Of a stretch of 35,094 bases of DNA, positions 30,991 through 35,094 are shown one piece after another (position 1 is the first letter of the stretch; the number at the start of each line of letters is the position of its first letter). Made by a program: the position numbers and the translations under genes. Source of the DNA: Physocladia obscura (Eukaryota; Chytridiomycota; Chytridiomycetes; Chytridiales; Chytriomycetaceae); assembly GCA_027596945.1 (NCBI GenBank), contig JADGJH010000042.1, positions 1-35,094 on the forward strand, written 5' to 3'. The notes under the pieces were generated by a model. It was given only the letters and a program-made list of their open reading frames with translations. It had not been told where the DNA came from and made no database searches.

Positions 30991-33158
30991 TTGAAAAAGG
31001 CAACGTCAAAAAGTGAAATGCCCAATTTGAAATCGCCAACAAACCGATTGATGTCGCCATCGAAAACCGAAACTTCTGGGCTGATCACAGTAGCGCAAAT
31101 GTCTCCCGAACCTTCCACTGCCTCGTCGCTACGGCTGCACAATGTGGCGCTTCTGAGTGAATCTGGCGTCAGCGTGGCGCGCGTTGCTGTCTCAAAAATA
31201 ACTGGCGCGTACGCTGCCGTTGTGCCGCTGAATACTCTCAGCAGCGATACTAACGGTTCAAGTAGTTCTGGTTCCAGTGCCCCGCCTTTCGCCAACGGCC
31301 GCACTAACGGTGCTGGCTCTCACATCGTCGTCAACAGCAATGGGAATAACAACGGCGGCAACACCGCAGTTAATGGAAATGACGAAAACAATGATAATGT
31401 GATCGACGCACGTGGCTACCTTCTCTTGCCTGGGTTTGTTGATGCAGGAATTATTAATCTGGACTTTACTCTCAAAGTTTGCTTCTTTTTTTTTTTTTTT
31501 TTTTTCCTCGTCCATGTGCGAAACTGAACAAAAACTTCGCGATCCAAATCTTTTTCATCAGAAACCAACAAATACAGATCTCGCTCGCGTTCTTAAACTC
31601 GCCGTAGCCCAAGGAACGACGGTTGCTGTTTGCGCAAATTTCGCACCCCAAAACTTGGATGTGTCAGAATCTACAAAATTGCCATTGCATATTGATTTCG
31701 CAAGTGTAGACATGAGCAATACTCTCGAAAGTCGCGCCTTTGGATCTGATGTATTTCTGAAGCTGCGTCTTGCTTTGGACGACCAAACCCGCGTTGCAAA
31801 TCTGTCATTTGCTGGACAAAGTACGCCCATTTCTCACGCATCTGGACCAGTCGGTTTATCCGAAACTCCATCAGTTTGGCCGTTTTTGAGGCAAAAAACA
31901 CTGGAAATTCTCGCTTCATCTCCTTCTGATTATGAGTCTGATGACGAAAATTCAGTGGTTGCTCAAAAACTGCGGGGGCTCTTGAAAAGTGTTTCGGAAC
32001 TTGCGTGCAAACAGATTGGTGGCGCTGCGATTCGTCGTGGAGTTTTGGAAGCTGGGGCTATTGCTGACTTTATACTCATTAAGGTTGATGATGATTGGAA
32101 GCAATCAACTGTTGGTAAGTAAATAAAAAAAAAGCAATCAATCAACTCAGTGAAAGACGAAGAATATAAATTTTTAGCGATTAAATCAAGTGATGACAAA
32201 TCCAACGTTACAACAATTCTCAATTTAACAAAAAAAAACAACTATAAAATCAACAGGAACGCTGCTTCCTCTGTTTCTTTCTCCCTCAACACCATTGAAT
32301 CGAATTCATGCAGTATTCACGGCGGGGAACCTTGCGTACACAAAAGATAACACACCAATTGCGCATGCACTTGCGTCATCAACACTTGAAAAATTTTATA
32401 TTACTCCAAATCTCCCGGAATCAAGTATCCGTGCCGCGTCAAACGAATCATCAAAATTCAACACAATTTTAGAAGCGATCGAAGCGATTAAGCGCGGTGA
32501 AATCGTAATTGTTGTGGATAACGAAGATCGAGAAAATGAAGGCGATTTCATTATTGCAGCGGAAGATGCAACTCCAGAAAAAATAGCATTCATTATTCGT
32601 TACTCTGGGTATGTTTAAGAAAAAAAGAAAAAACTCGTCATGTGTCTCTTCCTCGTTTTCCAGCTTTCTCCATATTCAAATTTGAATATTTTTCAAATCA
32701 GGGGTGTGATTTGCGTTCCAATGAAAGGCGATAGACTAGACGCACTGAAAATTCCACTGATGGTTGAGAAAAATGAAGACTCGTTAAAAACAGCATATAC
32801 TGTGAGTGTAGACTACAAGCACGGCACAACTACGGGAATCTCATCATTTGACAGATCAAAGACGCTGCTGGCGTTAGCTGATCCAGGAACAACAGCCACA
32901 GATTTTCAGCGCCCTGGCCATGTTTTCCCGTTGCGTGCAAATGACGGCGGTGTTCTGGCGCGTGTGGGACACACAGAGGCAAGTATTGATTTGTGTGTTC
33001 TTGCAGGGAAGCGGCCTTGTGCGGGAATTTCGGAGGTTGTTCTTGATAACGGCGGGATGGCTAGACGAGATGATTTATTGGAAATGGGAAAACGTTGGAA
33101 TATGTGTGTAGTCACTATTGATGCCCTTGTCAGATACCGTGTTGAGAATGGGGTATGA
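30991..33158 (+). CDS. RIB3: Fusion: degenerate dihydroorotase-like domain + DHBP synthase (RIB3)
   Basis: Four exons, 30991-31476, 31562-32114, 32257-32608 and 32702-33158, with matching phases; 615 aa. Residues 413-615 are 3,4-dihydroxy-2-butanone-4-phosphate synthase, which turns ribulose 5-phosphate into the four-carbon riboflavin precursor. They carry [17 protein letters not shown] (metal and acidic motif), [27 protein letters not shown] and [11 protein letters not shown], all intact. Residues 1 to about 400 resemble an amidohydrolase of the dihydroorotase type: an entry strand [16 protein letters not shown], then [42 protein letters not shown] and the C-terminal [11 protein letters not shown]. 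The metal-binding HxH after GFVDA is missing and the barrel is short. Exon 3 has no Met codon, so RIB3 has no start of its own. A Ser/Asn-rich linker (about 85-130) lies inside the N-terminal part. Confidence 0.85.
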
Positions 33159-33595
33159 GAATTTGGAAGGTCGAGGAAATTGATTTATTTTGAGATGCTG
33201 CATTTGTAAGCAAAAACAAGATTTTCTTTGTTTTTGTTTTCTTTTCCTCGTTTTTTTATAGTTATTTTCGCCTTTTCCTTTTTTCAGTCCTCTCTTTTCT
33301 ATATTTGTTCTTTTTTACCTTTTTCTTTCACGTTTTTTTATTCTTCTGCTTTTAAGAAAACCGTTTTGCCACACGTCTTAAGTTTTTTGGCCATAATTTT
33401 CAGCAACCCATTCCCGAAATTTTTCTTCTTCTCCTTTTACCATTGGGTATGTATGATCATTGATGCTCGGAAACTGTCGTGAACGCACTTCTTTAATATA
33501 CTCTTCCAAGGCATTTACAATCCTAGAGTCAAGATTCTCATATAATTTGCAGAACCTGTTTTCAGCGGCTTATTGTTTACAATTGTGTGCTATTT
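33159..33595. other. Convergent intergenic region, pyrimidine-rich
   Basis: The space between the 3' ends of RIB3 and PanB. 33220-33440 is strongly T/C-rich on the plus strand, giving open but low-complexity Phe/Ser frames with no coding character. No gene, repeat or RNA was recognised. Confidence 0.4.
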
Positions 33596-34668
33596 TTAAG
33601 GTTTGCTGTTTTTAATAGAGAAAAACCTTGGGGTAAATTTGTCGTAGATGCCTAGCATATCCATCTGGACAAGAACTTGGCCGCTAGTAGCAGGGCCGGC
33701 ACCAATACCAATAGTAGGAATATTGAGCTGTTTAGTGATAAATTCGGCGACAAGGTGTGGTACGCTTTCAAGAACAACGCCAAAACATCCGGCTTCTTGA
33801 AGTGCCAGGGCGTCGTTCAAAATGTTTTGTGCTTTTGCAACAGTTGTTCCTTGAGCGCGAAAACCGCTGAAATTTGGATTAACGCGTGAACTACACACTT
33901 TCACAAACACTCTAAAAGAAAACACACCCGAGAGAAGTTGCACGTTGAGGAGTAAGTCCAATATGACCAAGTACAGGAATGCCAACATCGACAATACGAC
34001 GGCAAGTTTCTGCCATTTCAACACCACCTTCGAGTTTTACAGCTTCAGTGTGACCTTCACTGATCATACGGATTGCATGATCAAGAGCATGTTCCGGGGA
34101 TTTCTCATATGAGCCGAATCTGAACAAGAAATAACCAAGATATAAATGCTTAGCCATGAAAGTTCAGAAATTTCCTGGGACATACGGTAAGTCGCCAACA
34201 AGAAAAGGTGTTCGTGAACCTGGTTAGTTACCCGTTATTACTTGAAAAAACCACGAAATTGAGAAACTGAACCTCGCGAGACGGCACGGCAGTGATGCAG
34301 CATTTCGGTAAAAGTGATACGCGTGGTCGAATCGTAACCGAGTGTGACCATTGCAAGCGAATCACCAACCAAAGTAATGTCCATCGAGCTTTTTTCGCAA
34401 AAAACGCCAGATGGATAATCATGAGCTGTCATTACGCATATTGGTGTATTTTGCTTGTGGAGGCGCGCAATTGTATCCACCGTTACCTTCTTGCGCGCTG
34501 GGTTTTTGTGATCAGTTGTATTCATAATTTTGCATTCCTAGTTTTCAGCTTTCCAATGCCGAGAGATTCCACTATCTTACCTGTTTTAGTAGCAGCATTC
34601 TCTACTGGCGGCGAGCTGTAAAATCTGGCTGTAATTACAGACTTGTTGGTGATGAGCACTCGTCTCAT
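33596..34668 (-). CDS. ECM31: Ketopantoate hydroxymethyltransferase (PanB), mitochondrial
   Basis: First committed enzyme of pantothenate synthesis: it transfers a hydroxymethyl group from methylene-tetrahydrofolate to 2-oxoisovalerate. Five exons, 34668-34581, 34497-34273, 34219-34186, 34119-33928 and 33866-33596, give 269 aa with all phases matching. The N-terminus [19 protein letters not shown] is a clear mitochondrial targeting sequence with an R-x-(F/Y)-(S) cleavage site. The catalytic core shows [17 protein letters not shown] (Mg/substrate Asp and Ser), FLVGDLPFGSYE across two introns, [20 protein letters not shown] (general-base Glu) and IGIGAGP. It ends shortly after YDKFTPRF. Exon 3 is only 34 nt. 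Using the ATG at 34525 instead would lose the targeting peptide and needs no splice, so both forms could exist. Confidence 0.92.
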
Positions 34669-34741
34669 TTTTTACTGTTGTAGTTTGACAAAAAAAATCG
34701 CTTTTGAAAAAAGGTCATGTGGACACCATCATCATACAAAA

Positions 34742-35070
34742 CTACCCCAGTCCCAAAGACATTAATTCAATCTCTCTATCCAAAGCATCAACATCGTTAG
34801 TTATCAATTTTCTTAGTGCCGCAACTTGTTCCACTGAAGTCAATTCAAATGAATTATTATCCAAGAACTCAAGGGGAAAAGATTGCTCTAGAGAATTGCG
34901 TGTTGTTTCAAAAGCATTCAGGGCTTCTGCATTTTCTTGTGTGAGTGGTGACTTTGATTTCTTTTGCGATGCTGTTGGTGATGCAATTTTCGTGTTTTCA
35001 TGAATCGAATTTTTTTGGTGAACTGATAATCCAGATGAAGCACTTGGCGGAGACAGTTTCAGCACAATGT
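34742..35070 (-). CDS. Partial gene: C-terminal exon of an unrecognised protein
   Basis: The frame runs from the window edge to a stop at 34742 and covers about 107 codons. The sequence is Ser/Lys-rich (SPPSASSGLSVHQKNS, SQKKSKSPLTQENAEALNAF), then acidic and helical, ending VAALRKLITNDVDALDREIE and a stop. There is no in-frame ATG, so the start must lie beyond the window. The upstream poly-T tract (A run on the plus strand) may be an intron pyrimidine tract. It is divergent from, and 74 bp away from, the PanB start. The family is not recognised. Confidence 0.5.
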
Positions 35071-35071
35071 G

Positions 35072-35094
35072 AAAAAAAAAAAAAAAAAAAAAAA
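35072..35094. repeat. A(23) homopolymer at window end
   Basis: The window ends in an uninterrupted run of 23 A (T on the minus strand). It may be an intron pyrimidine tract, or a point where assembly stopped at a homopolymer. No telomere repeat unit is present. Confidence 0.8.

Noticed and set aside
31412..31561. Open frame giving a poly-Phe segment before the second amidohydrolase exon
   Set aside because: It is translation of an intron pyrimidine tract. A GTTTGC donor at 31477 and TCATCAG acceptor at 31561 remove it in phase.
1..35094. tRNA genes, rRNA, CRISPR arrays
   Set aside because: No tRNA B-box/cloverleaf, rRNA core or regular repeat-spacer array was seen. CRISPR is not expected in a eukaryotic nuclear contig.
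35072..35094. Telomere at the window end
   Set aside because: Only a homopolymer A run; no TTAGGG-type repeats.

Overview
This is a nuclear contig segment from a eukaryote, most likely a zoosporic (chytrid-type) fungus; that assignment is inference from gene content, with no database search behind it. Genes carry short GT-AG introns (mostly 35-90 nt) and use the standard code. Fungal-style riboflavin (RIB3) and pantothenate (PanB) synthesis genes occur together with motile-cilium genes (a CCDC40-like coiled-coil protein and SPATA17), a class C (GABA-B-like) receptor and a sterol delta-7 reductase (DHCR7). Walled fungi lack this combination, whereas flagellated fungi are expected to have it. 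I rebuilt exon structures by hand from open frames, splice sites and phase. Nine multi-exon models (SDR, uS8, uS3m, DHCR7, CCDC40-like, SPATA17, UTP11, GEMIN2, the receptor) and the RIB3 and PanB models sum to whole codon numbers.

Layout. 0-3 kb: an unrecognised minus-strand multi-exon gene, a divergent SDR oxidoreductase, and a ~230-bp palindromic MITE-like element just after the SDR stop. 3-11.3 kb: a decay-rich zone. It holds a pepsin-type protease pseudogene broken inside its first active-site motif, a frameshift-riddled relic gene, and a longer AT-rich relic tract that includes an AZUL-like zinc-finger remnant. Two intact ribosomal-protein genes (cytosolic uS8, mitochondrial uS3m) sit in its middle. 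12-20.6 kb: dense intact genes: DHCR7 (-), CCDC40-like (+), SPATA17 (+), UTP11 (-). 20.65-22.07 kb: a 1.4-kb transposon-like element with ~108-bp terminal inverted repeats, ending 32 bp from the UTP11 start codon. 22-24 kb: two tandem GNAT acetyltransferases. 24-31 kb: GEMIN2 (-) divergent from a nine-exon class C receptor, then a PPR-like helical-repeat protein. 31-35 kb: a fusion of a degenerate dihydroorotase-like domain with DHBP synthase (RIB3), then mitochondrial PanB (-) and the last exon of another minus-strand gene, with the window ending in a 23-bp A run.

Working together. CCDC40-like and SPATA17 both serve the motile cilium. UTP11 (rRNA processing), uS8 and uS3m serve ribosome production, and GEMIN2 serves snRNP assembly. 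RIB3 and PanB are vitamin-biosynthesis genes. The most unusual locus is the RIB3 fusion: there is no in-frame ATG in the exon that joins the two parts, so RIB3 cannot easily start on its own.
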